Made by a program: the position numbers and the translations under genes
Shown here: one piece after another, positions 7,856-14,521 of the stretch
How the letters are laid out: each line of letters opens with the position of its first letter
How positions within the stretch are numbered: position 1 is the first letter of the stretch
Assembly: GCA_031255395.1 (NCBI GenBank)
Contig: JAIRSQ010000008.1
Coordinates: 1-15,859 of the forward strand
DNA: 15,859 nt
Source of the DNA: Spirochaetaceae bacterium
GTDB lineage: Bacteria > Spirochaetota > Spirochaetia > Treponematales > Breznakiellaceae
Reading direction: 5' to 3'
Notes under the pieces: model-generated
Databases searched by the model: none
Told to the model about the DNA's origin: nothing
The model's input: only the letters and a program-made list of their open reading frames with translations

Positions 7856-9391
7856 TTATTCTTCATACTCAAAGCTCAGTCCTATGCCGCATACAGGACA
7901 ACTAGTCATATCCGTATTTATCGTCGCTCCGCATTCCGGGCAAACCAATTCTTCGTCAAATTCCTCGTCAAAATCGGGAGCGGAAACCGCCTCCTGTCCT
8001 TCAGGGCTTTCCGTCGCTTCCGCCGCGTCCGCGATACCGTCCGCTTCAGGCGGTAGGGCTTCCCTGTTTTCACCGGAAACCTCTTCTTCAATCTTAACTT
8101 CGACCAGATCGTCGATAAGACCGCGAAGAGCGTCTATATGCTCTTTTTCGAGCCCTTCTATGGCGGTGAGTTTATCGTCTTCAGCGTTGATAAAGTCTTC
8201 GATATATTCGATGCCGTTCCGCGCAAGCAAAGCGGCGACAGCTTCGTCGACGCCCGGAAGCTCCGTGATTGTCGAGATTTCTTCTTCATCCTCAAAGCCG
8301 CCGTCTTCAAACAGACTGGAGGCCGCCGCCCGCGACCCGGATACAACATCCATTTCTTCAAACTGAGCGCTCGTTTTTACGTCAATATCCCAGTCGGCAA
8401 GCCGGTTGGCAAGTCTGACGTTAAGTCCCTGCTTGCCGATAGCAAGAGAGAGCTGGCTTTCGCTCACTATCGCAAGCGCCTTGTGCTTCGCCTCGTCAAG
8501 AATGATGACATCGCGCACCTCGGCAGGGGATAGCGCGTTCTTTATAAAACGCTGAGGTTCGGGATCGAATTTAAGCACGTCTATCTTTTCGCCCTCAAGT
8601 TCCCGGATTATCGTCTGAATCCGCGACCCCTTCAGTCCAACGCACGCTCCGACCGGATCAACGTCTTCCTTTGACGAGTAGACGGCCAGCTTGGTACGGT
8701 AGCCCGGCTCGCGGACAATCTTGTGTATTTCGATGGTCTTGTCGTAAACTTCCGGCACCTCAAGCTCGAAAATCGCTCGCACAAAATCGGTATGCGTGCG
8801 CGAAAGCACGACCGAAAGGCCGGTTTCCGTCTTTTCAACCTTGTAAATCAGCGCTTTTATGCGGTCGTTCACATGGTAAATCTCGCGCGGCGACTGGAAT
8901 TTTTTAGGCAGCACCCCTTCAATTTTGCCAAGATCCACATAAATCGTGCCGTTTCGCTCCCGCTGGTAGTACCCGATGATGATTTCGCCTTCTTTGTCCT
9001 TGTATTCGGCGTAAAGACTGTCCTTGCGTATGTCCCGTATCGATTTGTTAGCGGTCTGTTTGGCGCTTGCTATGGCTACCCTGCCAAAATCTTTCGGATC
9101 CAGTTCGATAAGAATCTCGTCGCCTTCTTCCGCCTCAGGATTGAGCGTCCGTGCCTCTTCCAGTTCTATTTCAGCGGCGGGATTGTACACGCCGTCCACT
9201 ATCTGTTTGCGGGCAAAGATTGAAACGTTCCGCTTAGCGTCATCGAAACGCACTTCGGCGTTTTCGTCGCTGCCAAACCTTTTTTTGTACGCCGAAAGTA
9301 GCGTTTCTTCCACTATTTTTATGGCAAGTTCCTCGGAAATGCTCCGTTCTTGCGCCAGTTGGAGGACGGCCTCCGTGATATCCGCTGCCAT
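7856..9391 (-). CDS. nusA: Transcription termination/antitermination factor NusA with C-terminal zinc ribbon
   Basis: NusA binds RNA polymerase and nascent RNA and modulates pausing, hairpin-dependent termination and antitermination. The 511 residues show the N-terminal polymerase-binding domain (1 to ~125), an S1 domain (~127-200, GEIIIGYYQRERNGTIYVDLG) and two KH domains with GLKGSR (252-257) and GKQG (319-322). A helix-hairpin-helix-like segment with ITELPGVDEAVAALL follows near 375-435. After an acidic linker, a CxxC-x10-CxxC cluster (C484, C487, C498, C501) closes the protein. This cluster is typical of a zinc ribbon and is not part of the E. coli or B. subtilis NusA plan. The ATG overlaps the rimP stop by one base, so the pair is translationally coupled. 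Confidence 0.96.
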   Translation of the reverse strand: MAADITEAVLQLAQERSISEELAIKIVEETLLSAYKKRFGSDENAEVRFDDAKRNVSIFARKQIVDGVYNPAAEIELEEARTLNPEAEEGDEILIELDPKDFGRVAIASAKQTANKSIRDIRKDSLYAEYKDKEGEIIIGYYQRERNGTIYVDLGKIEGVLPKKFQSPREIYHVNDRIKALIYKVEKTETGLSVVLSRTHTDFVRAIFELEVPEVYDKTIEIHKIVREPGYRTKLAVYSSKEDVDPVGACVGLKGSRIQTIIRELEGEKIDVLKFDPEPQRFIKNALSPAEVRDVIILDEAKHKALAIVSESQLSLAIGKQGLNVRLANRLADWDIDVKTSAQFEEMDVVSGSRAAASSLFEDGGFEDEEEISTITELPGVDEAVAALLARNGIEYIEDFINAEDDKLTAIEGLEKEHIDALRGLIDDLVEVKIEEEVSGENREALPPEADGIADAAEATESPEGQEAVSAPDFDEEFDEELVCPECGATINTDMTSCPVCGIGLSFEYEE

Positions 9392-9885
9392 CAGACTGCC
9401 GCCCCCGCCTTCCGTTCCGCCACGGGCGCTAAGGCGCCTAGTCTTGCCTTGGCTATCTCTCCGTAAGAAATGCTAGTCATTCCGCTTTCCTCCTTGATAA
9501 CAATGCCGGTATCGTCCGCGCTCGCCAAAATGCCGCTCGTCCAGCCGCCGGCGTCAGGACGGTAACAACTGACAGTCTGCCCCAAATAATGGGCGAATTC
9601 CGCGCCGTCCTTTATCCTGCGCCCGGTCCCAGGCGACGATACCTCCACATGAATGTTCTGTTTGGGGAAGGCAAGCTCAAGCCGCGGCTGTATCGCGCGA
9701 TGAGCGCGGGCGCAGTCGTCTATACCAACCGTTCCGCCGCCCGGCGGCCCGCAAATTACCGCCATGACCCGCACGCTCCCTTTGTGCCGCGAAACCGAAA
9801 GTTCGACAAGGCCCATAGAAAGCCCGCGTACCACGGCCTCAATCGAAGAAAACACAGGATCGCTCCCGCCAAGCGCATAACGCAT
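9391..9885 (-). CDS. rimP: Ribosome maturation factor RimP
   Basis: RimP assists assembly of the 30S subunit and is usually encoded just before nusA, as here. The 164-residue length is typical. Family features include the N-terminal ferredoxin-like domain with GLSMGLVELSVSRHKGSVRVMAVI, then GIDDCARAHRAIQP and the VSSPGTGRRIKDGAEFAHYLG block (the counterpart of the family VSSPGLDRPL-F motif). The SH3-like C-terminal domain follows (TSGILASADDTGIVIKEES). The ATG at 9885 is preceded by GGGGGA (9889-9894) with short spacing, directly after the T run of the leader terminator. The stop overlaps the nusA start by one base. Confidence 0.93.
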   Translation of the reverse strand: MRYALGGSDPVFSSIEAVVRGLSMGLVELSVSRHKGSVRVMAVICGPPGGGTVGIDDCARAHRAIQPRLELAFPKQNIHVEVSSPGTGRRIKDGAEFAHYLGQTVSCYRPDAGGWTSGILASADDTGIVIKEESGMTSISYGEIAKARLGALAPVAERKAGAAV

Positions 9886-9894
9886 CGTTCCCCC

Positions 9895-9926
9895 AAAAAA
9901 AAAGGGCTTTAAACAGCCCTTTTTTT
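9895..9926 (-). terminator. Intrinsic terminator in the rimP leader
   Basis: On the minus strand, GGGCT (9919-9915) pairs with AGCCC (9908-9904) around a 6-base loop. The stem extends through seven A-T pairs (9920-9926 with 9897-9903), and nine Ts run on to 9895. This is a canonical rho-independent terminator, and the A and T runs make it potentially bidirectional. It lies downstream of both the ricT gene and the rimP promoter. The rimP ribosome binding site follows the T run with no gap, so polymerase must pass it to express rimP-nusA-infB from that promoter. Confidence 0.85.
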
Positions 9927-9946
9927 ACTTCAACAATAATCAAATA

Positions 9947-9975
9947 ATCCTATCAATCTTCCAATAAACTGTCAA
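9947..9975 (-). promoter_or_regulatory. Sigma-70 promoter for rimP-nusA-infB
   Basis: Read on the minus strand, TTGACA (9975-9970) is a perfect -35 box, followed after exactly 17 bases by TAGGAT (9952-9947) as -10 box. The expected start site is near 9940, giving a leader of about 55 bases that consists mostly of the terminator hairpin. The promoter lies in the 140-base gap between ricT and rimP. Confidence 0.8.
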
Positions 9976-10028
9976 TAGGGAGCGTGGCCTGACAATGCGA
10001 AGCGCGCCGGACAGCCGCAATCGCGACG

Positions 10029-11042
10029 CTAATCCTTTATTATCCAGCGGTTTTCGGTTTTTACAAATCTGTTTTTTGGCAGGCGGAGCTGCCTCCCGTC
10101 TTCGGCTACCAGCGTTATCTTTCCAAGAAGAGGGTTTACTTCCGTTATTTTCCATAACGTCCCGCCGGACGTTATTTTTACCCCTTCGCCGGGCAAATTG
10201 CGGCGTTCTTCCGCGTAAAAGCCGTATTCATACGCCAAGCAGCATAAAAGCCGCCCGCAAGGGCCTGATATTTTCATCGAATTTAGCGAAAGATTCTGCT
10301 CTTTCGCCATTTTTATAGCGACAGGCTTTAGTTTGTCTGAAATAGAATGGCAGCAGAACGGCCTGCCGCAGCCGCCCAGCCCGCCCGTAATCCGCGCTTC
10401 GTCGCGGATGCCTATCTGCCGCAATTCGATTCGCGCTTTGAAAACGGAAACAAGGTCTTTTACCAGTTCTCTAAAATCCACGCGGTTATCCGCCGTAAAG
10501 AAAAACAAAATCTTTGGCTCTTCGAGCAAATAATGGACGGCTATCAGTTTCATTTCAATGTTACGCTCAGCAATTTTCCGCTTGCAAATGTCGAAGGCTT
10601 CCGCTTCTTTGAGTCTGTTATTTTTTTCTTTTTCCAGGTCAGACGCTGACGCGACGCGTTCGACGAGCGCGACTTTGGATATATTTTGACGCATACGGCC
10701 GCAAATCTTTCCTGAAACGCGGGCTAAATCCATACCGTAACGCGTTGGAACCAGCGCCATCGTTCCGGGCTTTAATTCGTCGCCGTCGTAAACCGCGTAA
10801 ATTATCTCGTTGGAACAGGCGATGCATAACTGGTAAACCGGGGCTTCGGAAGGCACTGCGTCTCCATCGAGTCCGCAAATAACATCCGTTACGTTTGTTT
10901 CAGCTCCGTCCGCGCCTTCGGCGGGCAAAACATCGTCATTTCCAGCGTATTCATTCTGCATATCATCGCTGCCGTCACCGCCGGCATTCGTGTCCCGCAT
11001 CTTTTCCTGTTCCTTTTCCGTCGATTTAGTCATATTATTCAA
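10029..11042 (-). CDS. ricT: RicT/YaaT-like PSP1-domain protein
   Basis: The C-terminal ~230 residues match the PSP1 family typified by B. subtilis RicT (YaaT). The cysteine motifs CGRPFCC (C225, C230, C231) and CGRLLCC (C262, C267, C268) fit the iron-sulfur-binding Ric complex, which in B. subtilis assists RNase Y in mRNA processing. The conserved segments LVPTRYGMDLARV and CGRMRQN lie upstream of these. The first ~70 residues are an acidic, low-complexity extension without family signature. The start is uncertain: TTG at 11042 has GGTGGA five bases upstream and overlaps the previous gene by 8 bases, while ATG at 11033 follows that stop by one base but lacks a placed ribosome binding site. 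It is the last gene of the M23-bactofilin-yaaR-ricT operon and ends 103 bases before the leader terminator. A role in spirochaete RNA turnover is inferred. Confidence 0.88.
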   Translation of the reverse strand: MNNMTKSTEKEQEKMRDTNAGGDGSDDMQNEYAGNDDVLPAEGADGAETNVTDVICGLDGDAVPSEAPVYQLCIACSNEIIYAVYDGDELKPGTMALVPTRYGMDLARVSGKICGRMRQNISKVALVERVASASDLEKEKNNRLKEAEAFDICKRKIAERNIEMKLIAVHYLLEEPKILFFFTADNRVDFRELVKDLVSVFKARIELRQIGIRDEARITGGLGGCGRPFCCHSISDKLKPVAIKMAKEQNLSLNSMKISGPCGRLLCCLAYEYGFYAEERRNLPGEGVKITSGGTLWKITEVNPLLGKITLVAEDGRQLRLPKNRFVKTENRWIIKD

Positions 11043-11604
11043 GCAGATCCACCAGCAAGCCGTTTACTTCTTCGATGCTTTTTAGCAGGCTGAACTGTTT
11101 GATCTGGCCTGTCATTATATCCGCCGCGAGCCTGTCGAGTTTCTGATCGATGATTTGCACCGCGCTGTACCTGTTTCTTGCTTTACGCAGTTCAGGATCC
11201 CGCCTGTAACGTTCGCCGTTAAAACCGGCTTTCAAATAATTCGGAACGCCTTCGTCCTCTTTAACGCTGTAGGCCGTATCGAGCACGTAACGCATGAAAT
11301 TCCGTATCATTAAACGGTAACGTTTGATCTCGTCCGGAAACGGGCGTTTCGACAGGGCGTCGCCGGCATCGTACACGCCGTCAAGCAGTCTGGCAAGAGC
11401 GTCGTCCGCCGATACGCCGGCAAACCGCGCCGTTTGAAAGTCCGCCGCGCCAAGATCGTCCGCCGGAAGCGGCGGCGTCTCTTTATTTAAGAAAGCCGAA
11501 AAAAGTTTTCGTGAACGTTCATTCCGTTTGGATTCGGTTTTGGCGCGTTTAAGCGACGCGGCGCCTGCAAAGCCGGCAGCAGAAAAATCATCAACTTTCA
11601 ACAT
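11035..11604 (-). CDS. yaaR: YaaR-family (DUF327) protein
   Basis: The 189-residue protein matches the YaaR/DUF327 family. The conserved part covers the second half: KRYRLMIRNFMRYVLDTAYSV, then RYSAVQIIDQKLDRLAADIM, ending KSIEEVNGLLVDLLE. It has no signal peptide or membrane segment and is predicted soluble and mostly helical. In Firmicutes yaaR lies near yaaT; the same pairing is kept here, next to ricT. Its biochemical role is not established. The start ATG overlaps the bactofilin stop by 14 bases and the stop overlaps the likely TTG start of ricT, so translation is coupled along the operon. The first ~60 residues are poorly conserved and charged. Confidence 0.85.
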   Translation of the reverse strand: MLKVDDFSAAGFAGAASLKRAKTESKRNERSRKLFSAFLNKETPPLPADDLGAADFQTARFAGVSADDALARLLDGVYDAGDALSKRPFPDEIKRYRLMIRNFMRYVLDTAYSVKEDEGVPNYLKAGFNGERYRRDPELRKARNRYSAVQIIDQKLDRLAADIMTGQIKQFSLLKSIEEVNGLLVDLLE

Positions 11605-12043
11605 TATCCAACGCGTCCGTTGCGGAGCTTTTGGTCAGTGCCTGTTTTACAAGCAACGCGTCCTGATACTCGGCAAGAGCGGCCTTCCAACGGTATTCTT
11701 CTTTGCACACGGTTATCTTGCCGTGAACCATGCAGCCTTCGTCCGCCTGAATACGCCGCGTCAGTATATCGCCAAGCACTAACCCCGTTGAAAGGATAAC
11801 CAAGCATTCGCTCGCCAGCACGTCGCCGTACACGACTCCGCCCACCGTTACGAAACTTCCCGTAACGCGGCTTTTAAGGCGTGCGTTTTCGCCTATAACG
11901 ATGCGGCCATTGGCTGTCAAATCGCCGTACAGATTGCCGTCCACGCGCGTGAACCCGCCGGCGTCTACATCCCCGTACACATTGGAAGACGGCCCTATCA
12001 GCGTGTTTATAGAGAAATTCTTGTTTTTAATTCTTTCCGCCAC
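11591..12043 (-). CDS. Bactofilin (polymer-forming cytoskeletal protein)
   Basis: The 150-residue protein has the bactofilin core, a short beta-helix of repeats such as VDGNLYGDLTANGRIVIGENARLKSRVTG and VVYGDVLASE, flanked by short tails. Bactofilins self-assemble into filaments without nucleotide and often anchor or localise cell-wall enzymes. Bactofilin with an M23 peptidase shapes Helicobacter (CcmA with Csd proteins), and bactofilins affect helical shape in Leptospira. The start is GTG at 12043, inside the last 17 bases of the M23 gene, and the end overlaps yaaR by 14 bases. The C-terminal ~40 residues are a charged helical tail. Confidence 0.92.
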   Translation of the reverse strand: MAERIKNKNFSINTLIGPSSNVYGDVDAGGFTRVDGNLYGDLTANGRIVIGENARLKSRVTGSFVTVGGVVYGDVLASECLVILSTGLVLGDILTRRIQADEGCMVHGKITVCKEEYRWKAALAEYQDALLVKQALTKSSATDALDNVES

Positions 12044-13079
12044 TGATATTTACCCTGCCGGCGGCTGAACGAATATTTAGGAATTTATACGGATCGACAA
12101 TGTCGGAGCCTATATGAACCTCGTAATGGACGTGCGGACCGGTCGAGCGTCCCGTGTTTCCTATATAGCCGATAATCTCGCCCTGCTGGACGTGCTGGCC
12201 GGTGCGCACCTTAAAAGAGTGCATGTGGCCGTAACGGGTATAAAACCCGTGCTTATGCCGTATAATCACATAGTTGCCGAAACCGTTCGCGTCATAGTCA
12301 ACTGTAACGACCTGTCCGTCCGCCGTAGCCACGATTGGGTCGCCCTGCCGGTACGTTGACAGGTCTATCCCTTTATGGACATACAACTGGCCGGTAAACG
12401 GATCCCTGTTCTCGCCAAAAAACATGGAAATATGCCCGATACCGCCTTTTATCGGCCAAATGTTGGGCACTTCCGTCAAAAGCGAGCTTTGCGAATCCAG
12501 CAGCGTGCCGATTTCTCTAAGAGGTTCAACCGCGCTTGACAGATAGTTGGCAAGACTGCGGATATCGTCCGCCTCGCGCAGACGGCCTTCCGCCGTTTCC
12601 CTCATGTCAAAAAACGAGGAAAGGTCGCCGGAACCCGCGGTTTTTGAAGGATCGCTAGACGAATTCAAACCCAGCGACGAAAAAACGTCGGAAAGAGTCG
12701 ACTGGAACGAGCGCGCCTCGCGCCAGAGAACCGACACTTCGTCCCTAAGATGGTCAAGATTCGCCTGAGTTTCGCTCAGGCGGCTGTCTTTGCTGTTCAA
12801 ATCGCCTTTATATTTGCCGTAAGACGTCCCGTACAGAATGAACGAAGCCGTCATCCCTGACAGAATAAGGGCGATCACAAAAAGCGACAAAAACGTAACT
12901 TGCAAGTTATAAACATTTTTTTCCGAATGAGGCACAAGAACGACAGTGTAGCGTCTCCTAAGAACGGATATTATCGTTTTGAAAAAAGTTTTCACCGCGG
13001 ACACCGCCGTCATAAAGCCTTTTTTCACTTTTTTTACAAAACCGATCTCTAGCCGCTTGTAGTTATTAACGCGCGCCAA
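12027..13079 (-). CDS. Membrane-anchored M23 (LytM-type) peptidoglycan endopeptidase
   Basis: The 350-residue protein has a basic cytoplasmic N-terminus (1-~55), one membrane segment (~57-84) and a coiled-coil-like stretch (~95-135). The M23 zinc metallopeptidase domain (~205-335) lies outside the membrane. The zinc ligands and catalytic residues are present: H235 and D239 in HKGID, and H316 with H318 in GPHVHYEV; YTRYGHMH adds a further conserved histidine. It should cut peptide cross-links in the periplasmic wall rather than be a LytM-like pseudoenzyme. The start is TTG, chosen because AGAGGTG (13084-13090) lies directly upstream and no better in-frame start precedes it. It heads a four-gene operon with bactofilin, so a role in cell shape is likely (inference). 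Confidence 0.93.
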   Translation of the reverse strand: MARVNNYKRLEIGFVKKVKKGFMTAVSAVKTFFKTIISVLRRRYTVVLVPHSEKNVYNLQVTFLSLFVIALILSGMTASFILYGTSYGKYKGDLNSKDSRLSETQANLDHLRDEVSVLWREARSFQSTLSDVFSSLGLNSSSDPSKTAGSGDLSSFFDMRETAEGRLREADDIRSLANYLSSAVEPLREIGTLLDSQSSLLTEVPNIWPIKGGIGHISMFFGENRDPFTGQLYVHKGIDLSTYRQGDPIVATADGQVVTVDYDANGFGNYVIIRHKHGFYTRYGHMHSFKVRTGQHVQQGEIIGYIGNTGRSTGPHVHYEVHIGSDIVDPYKFLNIRSAAGRVNISGGKN

Positions 13080-13127
13080 TTTGCACCTCTAACTTAGAAA
13101 TTCTTTATAACCGCCTATCCTCTGATA

Positions 13128-13156
13128 AGTATACAGCGCGATAAAAAAACAGTCAA
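13128..13156 (-). promoter_or_regulatory. Sigma-70 promoter for the M23-bactofilin-yaaR-ricT operon
   Basis: On the minus strand, TTGACT (13156-13151) and TATACT (13133-13128) are separated by 17 bases. The start site would be near 13121, leaving a leader of about 40 bases before the TTG start. The promoter lies in the 94-base gap after the upstream exported-protein gene, so the operon need not depend on readthrough. Confidence 0.75.
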
Positions 13157-13173
13157 GACAAGAGCGAAACCTG

Positions 13174-14196
13174 TTATTCCGTGCCAAGATTCTGCACTAT
13201 ATAATCCGTTATAGTCCAAACGCCTTCGTCGCGCCGCAAATAGTAAGTGTATCGCTTCAGCTCGGTATAGCCGCCGGTCCTGAATTTTTCCAGCACGCTT
13301 ACCGTGCCTTCGTCAGCGCCGTACACGGTGCGCTCAATGTTGAATTCAAAGGGCAGAGCGGTTATATCGCCGTCTATCGTCTGCCTGCCGATGTCCTCTC
13401 TGTATTCCGCAAGCATTCGCTGCCGCCCTTCTTCCGATTCGGCGCGCCACTTGCGGTCACGCGCCGCGTCGTTGCGTATCATCTGTTCTAGATTCAGATA
13501 TAAAAAGAATTTTTCCCATTGCGATTTTTGTCGAGAGCGTAACGTCCATGTCACAACTTCGTCCGGCGGCAGACGTTCCCTAAAGTAAACCGCCGCCGTT
13601 TCCTCTTCCAGCGCGACGGGTATGCCTTCAGCGTCCAGCACGGCAGGTTCCCTGATATGCAGGTTAAGGCGGTTTGACGCTAGAGGCTCCAGCCTGTTTT
13701 CCGCGCCCGCTATCGCCCGCCCTCCCGCAAGCGTTTCGAAAACGCCGTCATTTTCCGGCCCGTCGTTTACGGTTCTATATAGATTGGGGTAGAATATCGC
13801 CTGCACGATGTAGGCTCCCGGACTGTCCAGCCGCCGCCAGTTTCTAAGGTTTTCCGTAAACGAGAAGGATTCGCCCGGTTCCAGGCTGATTTCGCGAAAA
13901 AAAACCTGCCGGCTCCCGCTCCGCTTCCTTGTCAAAATGTCGGCGTTTTCAACCGGACGGTTCGCGAGCGTCCGCACGTCGAATTCAACGGAAAACGCCC
14001 TGTCGTCCGATAGCTTAAAGCCGCGCGGTTCCGAAGAATTGTTAGTCAAAACAACCTGTATAAAAATATCCCCCGTCCGCGGATAATAAAGCCGTTTGTC
14101 AAAATACCGGATTTCCATGCCTACGCCCGAAAGGTCGGCGGCGTAGGTAAAAGCGGCGCAGAGAAGCCCTAAAACGATGAGATATGTTTTTTTCAC
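13174..14196 (-). CDS. Exported protein of unknown function
   Basis: I do not recognise a named family. With a GTG start at 14196 the protein has 340 residues and opens with a clean signal peptide, MKKTYLIVLGLLCAAFTYA, cleaved before ADLS. GGAG (14203-14206) lies six bases upstream of this GTG; the ATG at 14247 would add 17 residues that spoil the signal peptide. Residues ~40-140 look like a beta-sandwich (FIQVVLTNNSSEP, LEPGESFSF, PGAYIVQAIF) of the kind seen in BsuPI-like or other Ig-like periplasmic domains. The last ~35 residues (ELKRYTYYLRRDEGVWTITDY) resemble an NTF2-like ending. A periplasmic location is expected. It ends 94 bases before the M23 gene, which has its own promoter. Confidence 0.75.
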   Translation of the reverse strand: MKKTYLIVLGLLCAAFTYAADLSGVGMEIRYFDKRLYYPRTGDIFIQVVLTNNSSEPRGFKLSDDRAFSVEFDVRTLANRPVENADILTRKRSGSRQVFFREISLEPGESFSFTENLRNWRRLDSPGAYIVQAIFYPNLYRTVNDGPENDGVFETLAGGRAIAGAENRLEPLASNRLNLHIREPAVLDAEGIPVALEEETAAVYFRERLPPDEVVTWTLRSRQKSQWEKFFLYLNLEQMIRNDAARDRKWRAESEEGRQRMLAEYREDIGRQTIDGDITALPFEFNIERTVYGADEGTVSVLEKFRTGGYTELKRYTYYLRRDEGVWTITDYIVQNLGTE

Positions 14197-14271
14197 AGAA
14201 AACTCCGAAAACGCGCGACGCGGACGCGCAAAAACCGCGTTGCTCATTTATCGGCATATCCGCCAGTCATA

Positions 14272-14300
14272 TTGATATTATTCTTTTAACGGTGTACAAT
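14272..14300 (+). promoter_or_regulatory. Sigma-70 promoter for the FecR-domain gene
   Basis: TTGATA (14272-14277) and TACAAT (14295-14300) are separated by exactly 17 bases. A start near 14307 would give an unusually long leader of about 215 bases. The promoter sits in the 325-base divergent gap; no equally good promoter was found for the opposite-strand gene. Confidence 0.7.
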
Positions 14301-14330
14301 GCGTTTAGAAATATATTTTGGAGCGTTTTT

Positions 14331-14348
14331 ATGCTGGTATTCCGATAA
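14331..14348 (+). other. Possible five-codon leader ORF (MLVFR)
   Basis: GGAG (14320-14323) precedes an ATG by seven bases, and the frame closes after five codons with TAA. It lies about 24 bases after the predicted transcription start and five bases before the structured element. Translation is plausible from the spacing, but so short a frame can easily arise by chance. Confidence 0.25.
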
Positions 14349-14352
14349 TTTC

Positions 14353-14457
14353 CGCCGATTCTGGGCCGACGGCGGTTTAACGCTAAACCGCAAAGCCGCC
14401 GTCGCGAATACGGGGGAAGGCGGGCAGCCTTCTTGTCCGCGGCCGAGTCAATCGGCG
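14353..14457 (+). ncRNA. Structured leader element before the FecR gene, unassigned
   Basis: Three nested pairings form a three-way-junction layout. A closing stem pairs CGCCGATT (14353-14360) with AATCGGCG (14450-14457). It encloses a hairpin with CGACGGCGG (14367-14375) pairing CCGCCGTCG (14396-14404), and a hairpin GAAGGC (14416-14421) with GCCTTC (14427-14432). Two alternatives compete: GCGGTTTA (14372-14379) with TAAACCGC (14384-14391), and GCCGA (14442-14446) with TCGGC (14452-14456). I could not match it to the consensus of cobalamin, TPP, purine, c-di-GMP or other riboswitches I know. It may be a cis-regulatory RNA, or chance structure in GC-rich DNA. Confidence 0.4.
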
Positions 14458-14521
14458 TTTATTATGAATATACAAGTCTGAATCACCGGCGTCGGACGCT
14501 AAAGGCAGTTAGGCGAGTACG

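Noticed and set aside
7464..8366. 300-codon plus-strand frame across the start of infB and end of nusA
   Set aside because: It is Ser-, Cys- and Gly-rich, lies opposite two certain genes, crosses both, and has no recognisable domain.
13174..14196. Lipoprotein signal in the unknown exported protein (Cys in GLLC)
   Set aside because: The residue before the cysteine is Leu, and a normal AxA-like cleavage site follows the hydrophobic stretch, so a standard signal peptide fits better.
14353..14457. Cyclic-di-GMP (GEMM) riboswitch, suggested by GCAAAGCC after a hairpin in a three-way junction
   Set aside because: The conserved CACAGGGCAAACC segment and GAAA tetraloop are missing, and the 3' part does not match the consensus.
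14299..14481. 60-codon plus-strand frame in the FecR leader
   Set aside because: Its ATG overlaps the promoter -10 box, it has no ribosome binding site, and it runs through the paired stems.
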